The notes: generated by a model from the letters alone, not told the origin. A DNA stretch of 64,000 nucleotides from VRUG01 sp965372745 (GCA_965372745.1 CBDVDM010000002.1:70432-134431); one strand, 5' to 3'; numbered from the stretch's first letter, positions 8,923 through 18,009 are shown. A program made the numbers and translations.

Positions 8923-9804
8923 TTATCCTTTGTGTTCGTGCGGCTGCTGTGTTGAGTCTTCAGCTTCTTCGACGTAAAGCTCTTCAGAAACGAATTCTTT
9001 TAGTTTTGCTTCTACGACGTCTTTCATAGTAAATTCAGCCATGACGCACTGAGAGCACATTCCTCTAAAGGCGACGATTACCTTATTGGCGTCGACATCG
9101 ATAAGTTCGATATTGCCGCCGTGTGCCCGCAGAGCAGGCCTTATCTGCTCGTTTATGGTCTGCTGGATAAGCTGAATTTTCTGGATATTGGTTAACTTGG
9201 CGGTCTTTCCTGGCCTATGCTTTTTTGCTTCCTTTAGTTTGCTGCCCTGTACTCGTTCAATAATTTTTTCTATCTCGCCGACACATCCGCCGCATCCGCC
9301 TCCGGCTTTACAATAGTTAGTAACCTGTTCGACGGTTGTGAGATTGTTTTCGCTGATAACTCTTTCTATTTCCATTTCGGTTACGCCGAAGCAGTTACAG
9401 ACAACGCGGCCTTCAAGCTGGTGCTTTTTGGTTTCACCGGTGCGATAATTTTCGATAGCGGCTTCGAGTGCTTCACGTCCCATGACCGAGCAGTGCATTT
9501 TCTGTTCCGGCAGACCTCCGAGGTAGTCGGCGATGTCTTTGTTTGTTACTTTAGCAGCCTGTTCGATTGTCATGCCCTTTATGATTTCGGTCAGTACCGA
9601 TGAAGTTGCAATTGCAGAGGCACAGCCGAAAGTTTTGAATTTGGCCTCTGCGATGCGGCCATCTTGAGCGAGTTTGAAAGTTAGCTTCAAGGCGTCGCCG
9701 CAGGCTAATGAGCCTACCTCACCGATGCCATCGGGGTTTTCTATCTCGCCGACGTTTCTCGGATTGAAAAAATGGTCTTTAACTTTTTCTGTATAATCCC
9801 ACAT
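8923..9804 (-). CDS. nifU: Three-domain Fe-S cluster scaffold, NifU type
   Basis: A 293-residue modular scaffold. The N-terminal IscU-like domain (1-~125) has its three cluster cysteines in SLACGDALK, FGCASAIATSS and KMHCSVMGRE. A central [2Fe-2S] domain of the BFD-like type (~130-185) shows VCNCFGVTEMEIE and CKAGGGCGGC. A C-terminal Nfu domain (~210-285) carries the CXXC in GMCSQCVMAEFT. This full layout is typical of NifU from nitrogen fixers and of several anaerobes that use it for general Fe-S assembly. It follows metY by seven bases and precedes nifS. A quinolinate synthase, itself a [4Fe-4S] enzyme, is in the same operon. Confidence 0.94.
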   Translation of the reverse strand: MWDYTEKVKDHFFNPRNVGEIENPDGIGEVGSLACGDALKLTFKLAQDGRIAEAKFKTFGCASAIATSSVLTEIIKGMTIEQAAKVTNKDIADYLGGLPEQKMHCSVMGREALEAAIENYRTGETKKHQLEGRVVCNCFGVTEMEIERVISENNLTTVEQVTNYCKAGGGCGGCVGEIEKIIERVQGSKLKEAKKHRPGKTAKLTNIQKIQLIQQTINEQIRPALRAHGGNIELIDVDANKVIVAFRGMCSQCVMAEFTMKDVVEAKLKEFVSEELYVEEAEDSTQQPHEHKG

Positions 9805-9811
9805 TGTTTTT

Positions 9812-11101
9812 TTAACCTTGACTAATCTTTAGTGCATGTCTGAAATCGGCGATTATGTCATCAATGTGTTCTGTGCCGACAGAAACACGGATATAATCGG
9901 CAGTGACACCAGCGTCAAGCTGTTCTTTTTCGTTTAGCTGCTGATGTGTAGTGCTGGCTGGATGAATGACCAGAGTTTTGCTGTCGCCGATGTTTGCCAG
10001 ATGGCTCGCCAGTTTTACATTGTTGATGAATTTTATACCAGCCTGTTTTCCGCCTTTAACACCGAAACCCAGGATAGCGCCCTGACCGGCCGGCATATAT
10101 TTTTTGGCCAGCTTATAGTCGGGATGGGATTTCAGGCCCGGATAATTGACCCAGGTGACTGTATCATGTTCTTCGAGCCATTGAGCGAGTTTCAGTGCGT
10201 TTTGGCTATGTCTTTCCATGCGAAGATGCAGTGTCTCAAGTCCCTGCAGGAACAAAAACGCATTGAAAGGCGACATGCAGCTTCCCATGTCACGCAACAG
10301 CTGTGTTCTTGCCTTTATGATGTATGCTGATTTGCCTGCGGCTTCGACATATTTAATACCGTGATAGCTCGGGTCCGGTTCGGTTAGTTCGGGGTATCGG
10401 CCATTAGTCCAGTCGAAATTTCCGGAGTCGACGATTGCGCCGCCGATACTGGTGCCGTGGCCGCCGATGAACTTTGTGCAGCTGAGAACAACAATATCAA
10501 TACCGTATTCGAACGGCCTAAACAGTATCGGTGTTGTGACGGTGTTGTCACATATTACGGGCATACCATGTTTGTGTGCGATGTCGGCGATTTTGTCATA
10601 TTGCAGGATGTCGTTTTTCGGGTTGCCGATTGATTCGATGTAGAGAAGTCTCGTATTGTCTTTTATTGCTTTTTCGAAATTAGCAGGGTCTTTCGGGTCG
10701 ACAAATGTGACCTCAATACCGAGCTTTTTAAAGGTCTGGCTAAAGAGCGTGATTGTTCCGCCGTAAAGTGAATTTGAGGCAACGATATGGCCGCCGGCAT
10801 TACAGATATTAAAAATGCTGACGTAGATAGCTGACTGGCCTGAACTTAAACCGAGGGCGCCAACACCGCCTTCAAGGGCAGCGAGTCTCTTTTCCAGTAC
10901 ATCAGTAGTCGGGTTCATAAGGCGGGTATAGATATTTCCGAATTCCTTTAATGCGAAAAGCTCGGCAGCGTGTTCGGTGTCCTTGAATAGGTAGCTTGTA
11001 GTTTGATAAATTGGCACCGCACGGCTTAGTGTATCGGTATCCGGCTTCTGGCCGGCATGTAAAGCCAAAGTTTCCAAATGATAATTTTGCTCTTCGGTCA
11101 T
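9812..11101 (-). CDS. metY: O-acetylhomoserine sulfhydrylase (MetY-type PLP enzyme)
   Basis: A Cys/Met-metabolism PLP enzyme of 429 residues, the length of O-acetylhomoserine aminocarboxypropyltransferases. It joins sulfide to O-acetylhomoserine to make homocysteine; some homologues also make cysteine from O-acetylserine. Motifs include the start LETLALHAGQKPD, the PLP lysine in LSCTKFIGGHGTSIGG and the C-terminal LVIHPASTTHQQL. Its place between nadA and nifU, with cysK and cysE upstream, ties it to sulfide incorporation. The spacing to neighbours (7 and 14 bp) supports one transcript. Confidence 0.93.
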   Translation of the reverse strand: MTEEQNYHLETLALHAGQKPDTDTLSRAVPIYQTTSYLFKDTEHAAELFALKEFGNIYTRLMNPTTDVLEKRLAALEGGVGALGLSSGQSAIYVSIFNICNAGGHIVASNSLYGGTITLFSQTFKKLGIEVTFVDPKDPANFEKAIKDNTRLLYIESIGNPKNDILQYDKIADIAHKHGMPVICDNTVTTPILFRPFEYGIDIVVLSCTKFIGGHGTSIGGAIVDSGNFDWTNGRYPELTEPDPSYHGIKYVEAAGKSAYIIKARTQLLRDMGSCMSPFNAFLFLQGLETLHLRMERHSQNALKLAQWLEEHDTVTWVNYPGLKSHPDYKLAKKYMPAGQGAILGFGVKGGKQAGIKFINNVKLASHLANIGDSKTLVIHPASTTHQQLNEKEQLDAGVTADYIRVSVGTEHIDDIIADFRHALKISQG

Positions 11102-11115
11102 TTCTTACACCTTCC

Positions 11116-12033
11116 TTATTTCGCAGGCAAGACTTCAACCATTCTGTTAATAGCTTTACTTGCCCTGTTAGCTATATGTTCGGGGATGGTGATATGGTAC
11201 TGCATATCTTCCAGTGACCAGACGATTTTTTCGAGAGTAATTTTCTTCATGTTCGAACAAAGAGCTTTTTCAGTAGCTGGTATGAAATGTGCGTTCGGGT
11301 CGGTTTTTTTCAAGGTGTGTATTATGCCGACTTCTGTGGCGACGATAAATTGTTTTGCGGAGCTGGTTTCGGCAAATTTTAACATCTGGCTGGTACTGAG
11401 AATCCGGTCGGCAAGTTGTTTAACAGGTTCGGAGCATTCGGGATGGGCCATAACGATAGCGTCGGGGTATTTTTGTTTTGCTGTTTTTATGTCATCAACA
11501 GTTATCAGTATATGGGTGTTGCAGTATCCCGGCCAGAGGATGAGGTTTCGTCCGGTTCTTTCAATAACATGTCTGCCAAGATGCCGGTCGGGAACGAAAA
11601 TAATCTGTTCGTCTTTTGGTATGGAGTTGACAACCTCGACGGCATTAGAGCTTGTGCAGCAGTAATCGGATTCGGCTTTTACTTCAGCGGTGCTGTTAAC
11701 ATAGCAGACGACGAGTGCGTTGGGATGTTTTTGCTTTAACTCGATGAGCTGTTCAGCGTTAATCATGTCAGCCAGCGGGCAGCCGGCATGTTTTTCAGGC
11801 AGCAGTACTGTTTTTGATGGCGAAAGGATAGCGGCGGTTTCGGCCATGAATTTAACTCCGCAAAAGACAATAACATCTGCGTCGGTTTGCGAGGCCTGTA
11901 TGCTTAGGCCAAGAGAGTCGCCGGTGAAATCAGCGAGGTCCTGAATCTGTCCCGGCTGATAATTGTGTGCGAGAATGACAGCGTTACGCTGTTTTTTTAA
12001 TTTTTCTATTTTTTCAAGTAATATGTCACTCAA
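11116..12033 (-). CDS. nadA: Quinolinate synthase A
   Basis: NadA condenses iminoaspartate with dihydroxyacetone phosphate to quinolinate, the second step of de novo NAD synthesis, using an oxygen-sensitive [4Fe-4S] cluster. The 305-residue protein keeps the three cluster cysteines at about C85 (HAGCPLAD), C171 (WPGYCNTH) and C259 (KALCSNMKK), with ILAHNYQPGQIQDLAD near the N-terminus. The start is TTG 12033; ribosome-site signal is weak. nadB and nadC are not nearby. Placement with cysteine and Fe-S assembly genes suggests that supply of its cluster is tied to the same transcript (inference). Confidence 0.94.
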   Translation of the reverse strand: MSDILLEKIEKLKKQRNAVILAHNYQPGQIQDLADFTGDSLGLSIQASQTDADVIVFCGVKFMAETAAILSPSKTVLLPEKHAGCPLADMINAEQLIELKQKHPNALVVCYVNSTAEVKAESDYCCTSSNAVEVVNSIPKDEQIIFVPDRHLGRHVIERTGRNLILWPGYCNTHILITVDDIKTAKQKYPDAIVMAHPECSEPVKQLADRILSTSQMLKFAETSSAKQFIVATEVGIIHTLKKTDPNAHFIPATEKALCSNMKKITLEKIVWSLEDMQYHITIPEHIANRASKAINRMVEVLPAK

Positions 12034-12072
12034 TTTTATATCTTTTCTTTTATAAAAGTACGTTAGTGTTTT

Positions 12073-12987
12073 TCAGGTTTTTTTTGTGTAAACCAGTTCG
12101 GTGTGCGCAGTATTTACCGTGACGTCAGGTGGCACATCTTCCTTTACCCAGACGTTTCCGCCTATAGTTGTATTTTTGCCTATAGTTACATCGCCGAGTA
12201 TAGTGGCTTCTGCATATATTGTTACATTATCTTCAATCGTTGGATGTCTTTTGCCGCCTTTTATTATTTTTCCTCTTTCGTCCTTCGGGAAGCTCAGAGC
12301 GCCGAGCGTTGTTCCCTGGTAGATTTTTACATTATTACCAATGACAGTGGTCTCGCCAACAACGACTCCGGTTCCGTGGTCGATGAAGAAGTTTTTTCCG
12401 ATTTCTGCACCTGGGTGAATGTCAATACCTGTCCTGGTGTGTGCACATTCTGCCATTATGCGTGGTATTAAAGGCACATCTTTAAGGTACAGTTCGTGCG
12501 AGATTCTATAGGTAGCAATGGCAGTGATGCAGGGGTAGCTAATGACGATTTCTTCGTAGGATTTTGCGGCAGGGTCGCCGTCGAAGGCGGCAGCGACGTC
12601 GCCTTTCAGCATTTCTCTTATCTTCGGCAGCTGGGTCAAAAGATGCTGAGCGGCATCTTCCGCCATTTTCCTGCAGTCGCCGGAATCGCATTTTTCCATC
12701 CTGCAGCGATGTCTGTAAGCACGTTCTATTTGTTCGGTAAGCTCGGTATAGACATGGTATAGTATGTCGATAACGACGTAGTTGATATTCGATTTTGTGA
12801 CGGTTCTTTTGCCTGTATAGCCTGGGAATATCAATTCAGTCAGCAGGTCGAGTATCTCGAGGATTTTGCTTCTTACGGGCAGATTTGCGGCGTCGATGAA
12901 ATTGATACCAGAATCACCCTCATACGTCCTGGCGATTTGCTCGACCAGGTCTTCGATTTTTTTGCCTGTCAGTTTATATTTATCCAT
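12073..12987 (-). CDS. cysE: Serine O-acetyltransferase
   Basis: It acetylates serine with acetyl-CoA to give O-acetylserine, the substrate of the cysteine synthase encoded just upstream. The 304-residue protein has an alpha-helical N-terminal part (1-~155) and a left-handed beta-helix of hexapeptide repeats (~165-290) with GIDIHPGAEIGKNFFIDHG, VVVGETTVIG and IGGNVWVKEDVPPD. The longer N-terminal part is typical of the EpsC/plant-like form. It lies 24 bp after cysK, consistent with CysE-CysK acting as a pair. ATG 12987 is the only sensible start. Confidence 0.94.
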   Translation of the reverse strand: MDKYKLTGKKIEDLVEQIARTYEGDSGINFIDAANLPVRSKILEILDLLTELIFPGYTGKRTVTKSNINYVVIDILYHVYTELTEQIERAYRHRCRMEKCDSGDCRKMAEDAAQHLLTQLPKIREMLKGDVAAAFDGDPAAKSYEEIVISYPCITAIATYRISHELYLKDVPLIPRIMAECAHTRTGIDIHPGAEIGKNFFIDHGTGVVVGETTVIGNNVKIYQGTTLGALSFPKDERGKIIKGGKRHPTIEDNVTIYAEATILGDVTIGKNTTIGGNVWVKEDVPPDVTVNTAHTELVYTKKT

Positions 12988-13011
12988 AAGAAATTTCCAG
13001 ATAGAATACTT

Positions 13012-13941
13012 TTAATCAAGTCCTTCATAAACTTCAGTGGAGATGTACCTTTCACCGGTGTCACAGATAAAAGTGACAATGGTTTTGTCTTTGTTTTCCG
13101 GACGCTTAGCGACCTTTATGGCAGCAAAGACATTTGCGCCGGAACTGATTCCTGCAAGTATACCTTCTTTTGCAGCGAGTTTTCTGGTGGTTTCGATTGC
13201 GTCTTCGTTGGCGACCTGAATAATTTCGTCAATAATACCAAAGTTAAGTACAGCAGGGACAAAGCCTGAGCCGATACCCTGAATTTTATGTGGCCCTGGT
13301 TCACCACCGGATAATACCGGTGAGTCTTTCGGCTCGACGGCAATGACTTTTAATTTTTTGTTCTTTGCTTTAAGTAGTTCACCGCAGCCGGTAAGAGTGC
13401 CGCCTGTTCCGACACCTGCCACGAGGATGTCGACCTTACCGCCGGTGTCTGTCCAGATTTCCACTGCAGTGTTTTCGCGATGAGCCTTCGGATTAGCAGG
13501 ATTTTTAAACTGCTGGGGCATAAATGAGTTTGGGTGCTGCTTAAGAAGCTCTTCGGCTTTTTTTATGGCACCGGCCATTCCGAGTTCAGATGGTGTCAGA
13601 ACGAGTTTTGCCCCGAACAGCTGGAGCAGTTTCCTTCTTTCTATACTCATGGATTCAGGCATTGTCAGAATGAGCTGATAGTCTTTTGCGGCGCAGATAA
13701 AAGCCAGTCCTATACCGGTGTTTCCGCTGGTAGGCTCAATTATAACGGTGTCTTTATTTATCAGCCTGTCTTTTTCAGCGACTTCAATCATGGAAAGGGC
13801 GATTCTATCCTTGACGCTTCCCGTGGGATTCTTTGATTCAAGTTTAACAAGGATTTTTGCATCCTCAGGTCCGAGCTTGTTTAATCTGACCAGAGGCGTA
13901 AACCCGATAGTGGCAGTAATATCTTCAAAAACAGAGTCCAT
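13012..13941 (-). CDS. cysK: Cysteine synthase A (O-acetylserine sulfhydrylase)
   Basis: This PLP enzyme makes cysteine from O-acetylserine and sulfide. It is 309 residues long. The PLP lysine is K44 in NPTGSVKDRIALSM, the substrate loop TSGNTG lies at 71-76, and the phosphate-binding GTGGTLTG is present. It is the first gene of the six-gene operon, with AAAGGT eight bases before ATG 13941. The 345-bp upstream region contains the candidate control elements for the whole operon. Confidence 0.95.
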   Translation of the reverse strand: MDSVFEDITATIGFTPLVRLNKLGPEDAKILVKLESKNPTGSVKDRIALSMIEVAEKDRLINKDTVIIEPTSGNTGIGLAFICAAKDYQLILTMPESMSIERRKLLQLFGAKLVLTPSELGMAGAIKKAEELLKQHPNSFMPQQFKNPANPKAHRENTAVEIWTDTGGKVDILVAGVGTGGTLTGCGELLKAKNKKLKVIAVEPKDSPVLSGGEPGPHKIQGIGSGFVPAVLNFGIIDEIIQVANEDAIETTRKLAAKEGILAGISSGANVFAAIKVAKRPENKDKTIVTFICDTGERYISTEVYEGLD

Positions 13942-14286
13942 AGTACATACCTTTAATTGTTTATATTTGATACGTTAATCGTTTTTTGTCCTGAGCTTTG
14001 TCGATAGTTCCACAGTGATTTACCTGTATTCCTGCTCTTTCACAGGTATTTTACAGTAAGTTGTGTGGTTTTGTTGTGAAAAATCGCAAAAATATCCCTA
14101 TTTTAGCGAATTATACGTATTTTTGTGGTGTTGAGAATAAATCTGTATCTATATCCGGCTGGAATAGTCAATTTCCTTGACAGTTGAAGCGAGAATTTCT
14201 AAAATGACGGCTGAAGCGGGAGTTTCTAAAAGGACGGCGGTTGGCCTTTACTTACTTTGTTGTAGATTCAAGACGGGGAAAAACAA
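13942..14286. promoter_or_regulatory. Divergent control region between cysK operon and glycosyltransferase gene
   Basis: A 345-bp gene-free stretch. It holds an inverted repeat TACCTGT-N14-ACAGGTA (14021-14048), a candidate operator for the cysK operon. A TATAAT on the minus strand at 14110-14115 is a candidate -10 without a clear -35. A copy of the tcctgagctttgtcgat dispersed repeat lies near 13988. A two-unit 27-bp tandem duplication occupies 14179-14232. I see no riboswitch fold that I recognise. Confidence 0.4.
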
Positions 14287-16674
14287 ATGGCGAAAAATTC
14301 GAGAAAAAAAGTAGCGTTTGTTTCGTCGTTTTTGCCGCGGAAGTGTGGAATCGCCACTTTTACCTCGGATTTAATCGGTAATGTCACTATAGCGAGCAAG
14401 GGCGGATTTGAGCCTTTGGTAGTTGCAATGCGTTCCGGCGGCAGTGAGCTTGAGTATGAAGACCCAGTCAAGTTCGAGATACGTCAAAATGTCAAGAATG
14501 ATTATATTTGCGCTGCGGACTATATTAATTTCAGCCATGTCGACGTGGTGTCGGTACAGCATGAGTTCGGGTTGTTCGGCGGTGATGCCGGCTCATATCT
14601 GAACCTGCTGCTTAGCCGGTTGAATGCGCCGATAGTAACAACCCTTCATACCGTTGTTAATGAGCCGGATTCAGCTTATTATAAATCCATGATGGATGTG
14701 TGCAACTGCTCGTATAAAATTATTACGATGAATGAGCGCGGCGTTGATATGCTTCGGGATATTTATGGTATATCCGGTAAGAAGGTGGAGCTTATACCGC
14801 ACGGCATACCGGATTTGTCATTTGTAGACAACTATTACTACAAGCATAAGTTCGGGATGGAAGGCCGCAGAACTATTCTTACCTTTGGCCTTCTCAGCAA
14901 AAACAAGGGGATTGAGACGATGCTTCAGGCGCTGCCGGCGATAGTTGAAGCTGAACCTTCCGTATTATATGTGATTTTGGGTATGACGCATCCGTCAGTT
15001 TTGCGTCATGATGGTGAGTCTTACCGATTCGGCCTGCAGCGAATGGTTAAGGAACTTGGAATTCAAGAGAACGTGATTTTCCATAACCGGTTCGTAGATG
15101 ATAAAGAGCTTAGCAACTTTTTATGTGCAGCGGATATTTATGTTACGCCTTATCTGAATCGTGAACAATTGACAAGCGGAACATTGTCGTTTGCGGTGGG
15201 GACGGGTAAGGCTGTGGTGTCAACACCTTACTGGGCTGCCATGGAGCTTTTAAGTGACGGCAGGGGCAAGCTGGTGCAGTTCGGTGATACAAAACAGTTG
15301 TCTATGTCAATTATTGAGATTCTTAAGGATGATAAACTTTTTTATTCGTTACGAAGACGCGCTTATGAATACGGCAGGAGCAGGACATGGCCGAAAGTAG
15401 GCCAGACGTATTGGAAACTGTTTAATACCAAGAAGCTGCCGATTCATATTACGACAAAGACACGGCCGGTGACGGTTGAACCTGAATCAAGAATTGAAGT
15501 TCCTGAGCCGTCTTTGGTTCATCTGAAAAGGCTGACAGATGACACCGGTCTTTATCAACATGCGAAGTTTACGGTTGCAAATCGTGAGCATGGTTATTGT
15601 ACGGACGACAACGCCCGTGCAGTGATAGCGATGGTCAAATATTATGCTCAGTATCCGGATCCGCAGGCACTGGAGCTTTTCGATAAGTATTTATCGTTTA
15701 CGATGCACTCGCAGACAAAGGATGGTTTGATAAGAAACTTTATGACTTTTGACCGCAAATGGCTTAAGGGAGAACCGGCCAACGATACCTTAGGCAGGGT
15801 GCTCTGGGCCTTTGGTACGATAATGGCCAAGCCGCCGTCGCCTTCGTATATTCCAATAATCAAAGACTGCTTTGACAAATCAGTAAAGCACGTTGAGAGA
15901 GAATATCCGCGAAGCATGGCGTATGCGCTGATAGGGATGAGTAACTATCTTGAGCAGTTCCCCGGAGCAAGTGACATCAAGCGTCAGATGATGATGGCAG
16001 CTGACAAGCTGGCGAAACTTTACGAGAAGAACAGTAAGGAAGATTGGAAATGGTTTGAGGACAGACTTACCTATGACAATGCTGTATTGCCTTATGCGAT
16101 GTTTGTGGCTGGTTTGATGTTCGCCGATGAGAGGTATCTTGATATCGCGGAAAAGACATGCGAATTTCTGATTGAGAACACATTTATTGACGGGCACTTC
16201 AGTTTTGTCGGTTGTAAAGATTGGTATGAGCGGGGCGGAAAGAGAGCTGAGTTTGACCAGCAGCCGATAGAGGTTCCGAGTACGGTGATGATGCTGCGGG
16301 CAGCCTATGAGGTGACAAACAATACCAGGTACCTGGTACTTCAGCGCAAGGCATTTGACTGGTTCCTCGGTGAAAATGACCTGGGTGTCCCTGTCTATAA
16401 CTTCAGGACCAAAGGTTGTCACGACGGTTTGATGCGGGGCGGAGTTAATTCAAACCAGGGTGCAGAAAGTACTCTAAGTTTCCTGTTGAGTCTGCTTGCA
16501 ATAGTTGAAAGCTACGCGGTGGTCGGCAGCAGTACCAAAGGAGCTGAGTTGCTGCAAAAAAAAATATTCCTTAAGCAAAAAAACTTCGTAGGCCAATTAA
16601 GCCGGGAATCCATACCTGTTACAGACGTTTCTAATAAGGGTGCAGCAAGAAAAGGGATTGAAGAGCCGGCATAA
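14287..16674 (+). CDS. Two-domain protein: GT4 glycosyltransferase plus alpha/alpha-barrel domain
   Basis: A 795-residue cytosolic protein. Residues 1-~400 form a GT-B glycosyltransferase of family 4: FLPRKCGIATFTSDLI, SVQHEFGLFGGDAG, VELIPHGIPD, FGLLSKNKGIETML and SGTLSFAVGTGKAVVSTPYW. Residues ~410-770 (LVHLKRLTDDTGLYQHA, REHGYCTDDNARA, YDNAVLPYAM, RGGVNSNQGAESTLSFL) look like an alpha/alpha six-hairpin barrel as found in glycoside hydrolases and phosphorylases. Similar fusions have been seen near GH130 phosphorylases; this window has a GH130 and another GT4 farther along. A role in making or remodelling an intracellular or surface mannoside is inference. Start ATG 14287 has only a weak GGGG ribosome site. 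Confidence 0.8.
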   Translation: MAKNSRKKVAFVSSFLPRKCGIATFTSDLIGNVTIASKGGFEPLVVAMRSGGSELEYEDPVKFEIRQNVKNDYICAADYINFSHVDVVSVQHEFGLFGGDAGSYLNLLLSRLNAPIVTTLHTVVNEPDSAYYKSMMDVCNCSYKIITMNERGVDMLRDIYGISGKKVELIPHGIPDLSFVDNYYYKHKFGMEGRRTILTFGLLSKNKGIETMLQALPAIVEAEPSVLYVILGMTHPSVLRHDGESYRFGLQRMVKELGIQENVIFHNRFVDDKELSNFLCAADIYVTPYLNREQLTSGTLSFAVGTGKAVVSTPYWAAMELLSDGRGKLVQFGDTKQLSMSIIEILKDDKLFYSLRRRAYEYGRSRTWPKVGQTYWKLFNTKKLPIHITTKTRPVTVEPESRIEVPEPSLVHLKRLTDDTGLYQHAKFTVANREHGYCTDDNARAVIAMVKYYAQYPDPQALELFDKYLSFTMHSQTKDGLIRNFMTFDRKWLKGEPANDTLGRVLWAFGTIMAKPPSPSYIPIIKDCFDKSVKHVEREYPRSMAYALIGMSNYLEQFPGASDIKRQMMMAADKLAKLYEKNSKEDWKWFEDRLTYDNAVLPYAMFVAGLMFADERYLDIAEKTCEFLIENTFIDGHFSFVGCKDWYERGGKRAEFDQQPIEVPSTVMMLRAAYEVTNNTRYLVLQRKAFDWFLGENDLGVPVYNFRTKGCHDGLMRGGVNSNQGAESTLSFLLSLLAIVESYAVVGSSTKGAELLQKKIFLKQKNFVGQLSRESIPVTDVSNKGAARKGIEEPA

Positions 16675-16726
16675 ATAGTCCCGATGTATAGGGAGTCGTT
16701 AGTGAATAGTGACCTCTGAAAAACTT

Positions 16727-16768
16727 TAGATTGCTTCGTCGCTATGCTTCTCGCAATGACAATTCGCG
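16727..16768. repeat. Dispersed repeat fragment
   Basis: The stretch gattgcttcgtcgctatgct followed by tctcgcaatgacaattcg is a short dispersed repeat of a type common in intergenic DNA of such genomes. It lies between the glycosyltransferase gene and xth and has no coding potential. Confidence 0.5.
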
Positions 16769-16811
16769 TTTTTTCAATTTTCAGAGATACCCTTAATATG
16801 GAAATGATTTG

Positions 16812-17582
16812 ATGAAGATAGCGAGCTTTAACGTCAATTCACTGCGGGTGCGATTGGATATAGTACTCGGCTGGCTTGAGCGGCAAAGGCCGGATGTTCT
16901 CTGCGTTCAGGAAACGAAGGTACAGGACGTCGATTTTCCGAGAGAGGCTTTTGAGACGAGCGGCTATGAGTTTGTCTTTAAGGGGCAGAAAAGTTACAAC
17001 GGCGTAGCGATTTTCAGCAGGGGTAAAATCGAGAAAGTGAAAATCGGTTTCGATGGAGAGAACGATGATGGGCCAAGACTGATTAAAGCAAAGCTCGGTA
17101 AGGTATCGGTGGTTAATACTTACATACCACAGGGGTATATGCGGGCCAGTGAGAAGTTCGAATATAAAGTGGAATGGTTTAGCAGACTCAGAAAATATTT
17201 CGAGGAAAATTTCAAGCCGGCAGATTTGGTTGTTTGGGTGGGCGACTTGAATGTTGCACCTGAGGCAAAAGATGTTTATGACCCGGAGGGATTGAGAGGG
17301 CATGTGTGTTTTTGTGATGAGGTAACGCAGGCTTTAAAAGGTGTAATGGATTGGGGGTTTGTCGATGTGTTCAGGATGCATAACAGCCAGGCGGGGCAAT
17401 ATACATTTTGGGATTATCGTCAGAGGGGTTCACTGAGCAACAATCGAGGGTGGCGATTAGACCATATTATGGCTACAGGGTCTTTAGCAGAAAAATGCAG
17501 TGCATGTTATATCGATAAAGAGCCTCGAATGCTTGAACGGCCCAGCGACCACACGCCAATCATAGCGGAATTCGACTTGTAA
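16812..17582 (+). CDS. xth: Exodeoxyribonuclease III
   Basis: A 256-residue AP endonuclease / 3'-5' exonuclease of base-excision repair. Metal and catalytic residues are in place: E34 in CVQETKVQD, D145 and N147 in WVGDLNVAPEAKDVYDP, and D246-H247 in RPSDHTPIIAEF. MKIASFNVNSLRVRL is the usual N-terminus. I placed the start at ATG 16812; a TTG three bases upstream is in frame but unneeded. It is probably monocistronic. A tRNA-Gln on the other strand lies 80 bp downstream. Confidence 0.95.
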   Translation: MKIASFNVNSLRVRLDIVLGWLERQRPDVLCVQETKVQDVDFPREAFETSGYEFVFKGQKSYNGVAIFSRGKIEKVKIGFDGENDDGPRLIKAKLGKVSVVNTYIPQGYMRASEKFEYKVEWFSRLRKYFEENFKPADLVVWVGDLNVAPEAKDVYDPEGLRGHVCFCDEVTQALKGVMDWGFVDVFRMHNSQAGQYTFWDYRQRGSLSNNRGWRLDHIMATGSLAEKCSACYIDKEPRMLERPSDHTPIIAEFDL

Positions 17583-17661
17583 AACAGAGAGAACACCAAC
17601 AGGTAAAACGGCTCAATGTAACCTCCCAAAACCACTCACTCTTTTGAACATTTGAACAAAC

Positions 17662-17732
17662 TTGGGGAACAGGGATTTGAACCCCGACTAACTGATTCAG
17701 AGTCAGTCGTGCTACCGTTACACTATTCCCCA
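17662..17732 (-). tRNA. tRNA-Gln (anticodon CTG)
   Basis: On the minus strand the acceptor arms TGGGGAA / TTCCCCA close a cloverleaf. The anticodon stem is ACTGA/TCAGT with loop CTCTGAA, giving anticodon CTG for codon CAG. The T arm carries GGTTCAAATCC, and the discriminator base is A. It is 71 bases long. CCA is not encoded. Confidence 0.92.
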
Positions 17733-17775
17733 ATGGAACAGCGGTTAATTTACACCCAAAAAGACAGTTCTGCAA

Positions 17776-17853
17776 GAAAAAAGTCAGAAATCAGGAGTCA
17801 GAAATCAGAAGACAGAAGTCAGAAATCAGAAGTCAGAGGTCAGAGGACAGAGG
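17776..17853. repeat. Purine-rich microrepeat (agtcagaaatc type)
   Basis: A run of imperfect tandem units around agtcagaaatcag / aggtcagaggacag, almost free of cytosine except for the tcag steps. A short relative lies at 107-127. It is low-complexity DNA just before the first fibronectin-tail relic. Confidence 0.7.
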
Positions 17854-17913
17854 ACCCTACTTCGCATAAAGCTACGTAGGGCAAGCAGAAGTCAAAATAG
17901 CGTGTAGTGTTAC

Positions 17914-17973
17914 GCTGATATCAGCAAGGTAGGCGAAGAACAAGCCGGCAGTACGGTGATGGCGGTTTTGTAA
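17914..17973 (+). pseudogene. Relic 1: C-terminal tail of a fibronectin-III-like protein
   Basis: A short in-frame piece reads ISKVGEEQAGSTVMAVL-stop. It matches the ends of the relics at 32950-33141 (KSGDGPASNTVMAVL) and 39249-39317 (ESPPSNTVMVVL). It has no start or upstream domain and is best read as the 3' remnant of a gene. The small membrane-protein gene at 18010 begins 36 bp later on the same strand. Confidence 0.55.
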
Positions 17974-18009
17974 AAGAAAGCCACAGAGGATAAGTTAGAG
18001 AATATCCTA

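Noticed and set aside
7762..9804. Nitrogen fixation locus
   Set aside because: nifU and nifS are present but no nitrogenase or nif accessory genes; the context is sulfur metabolism and general Fe-S assembly.
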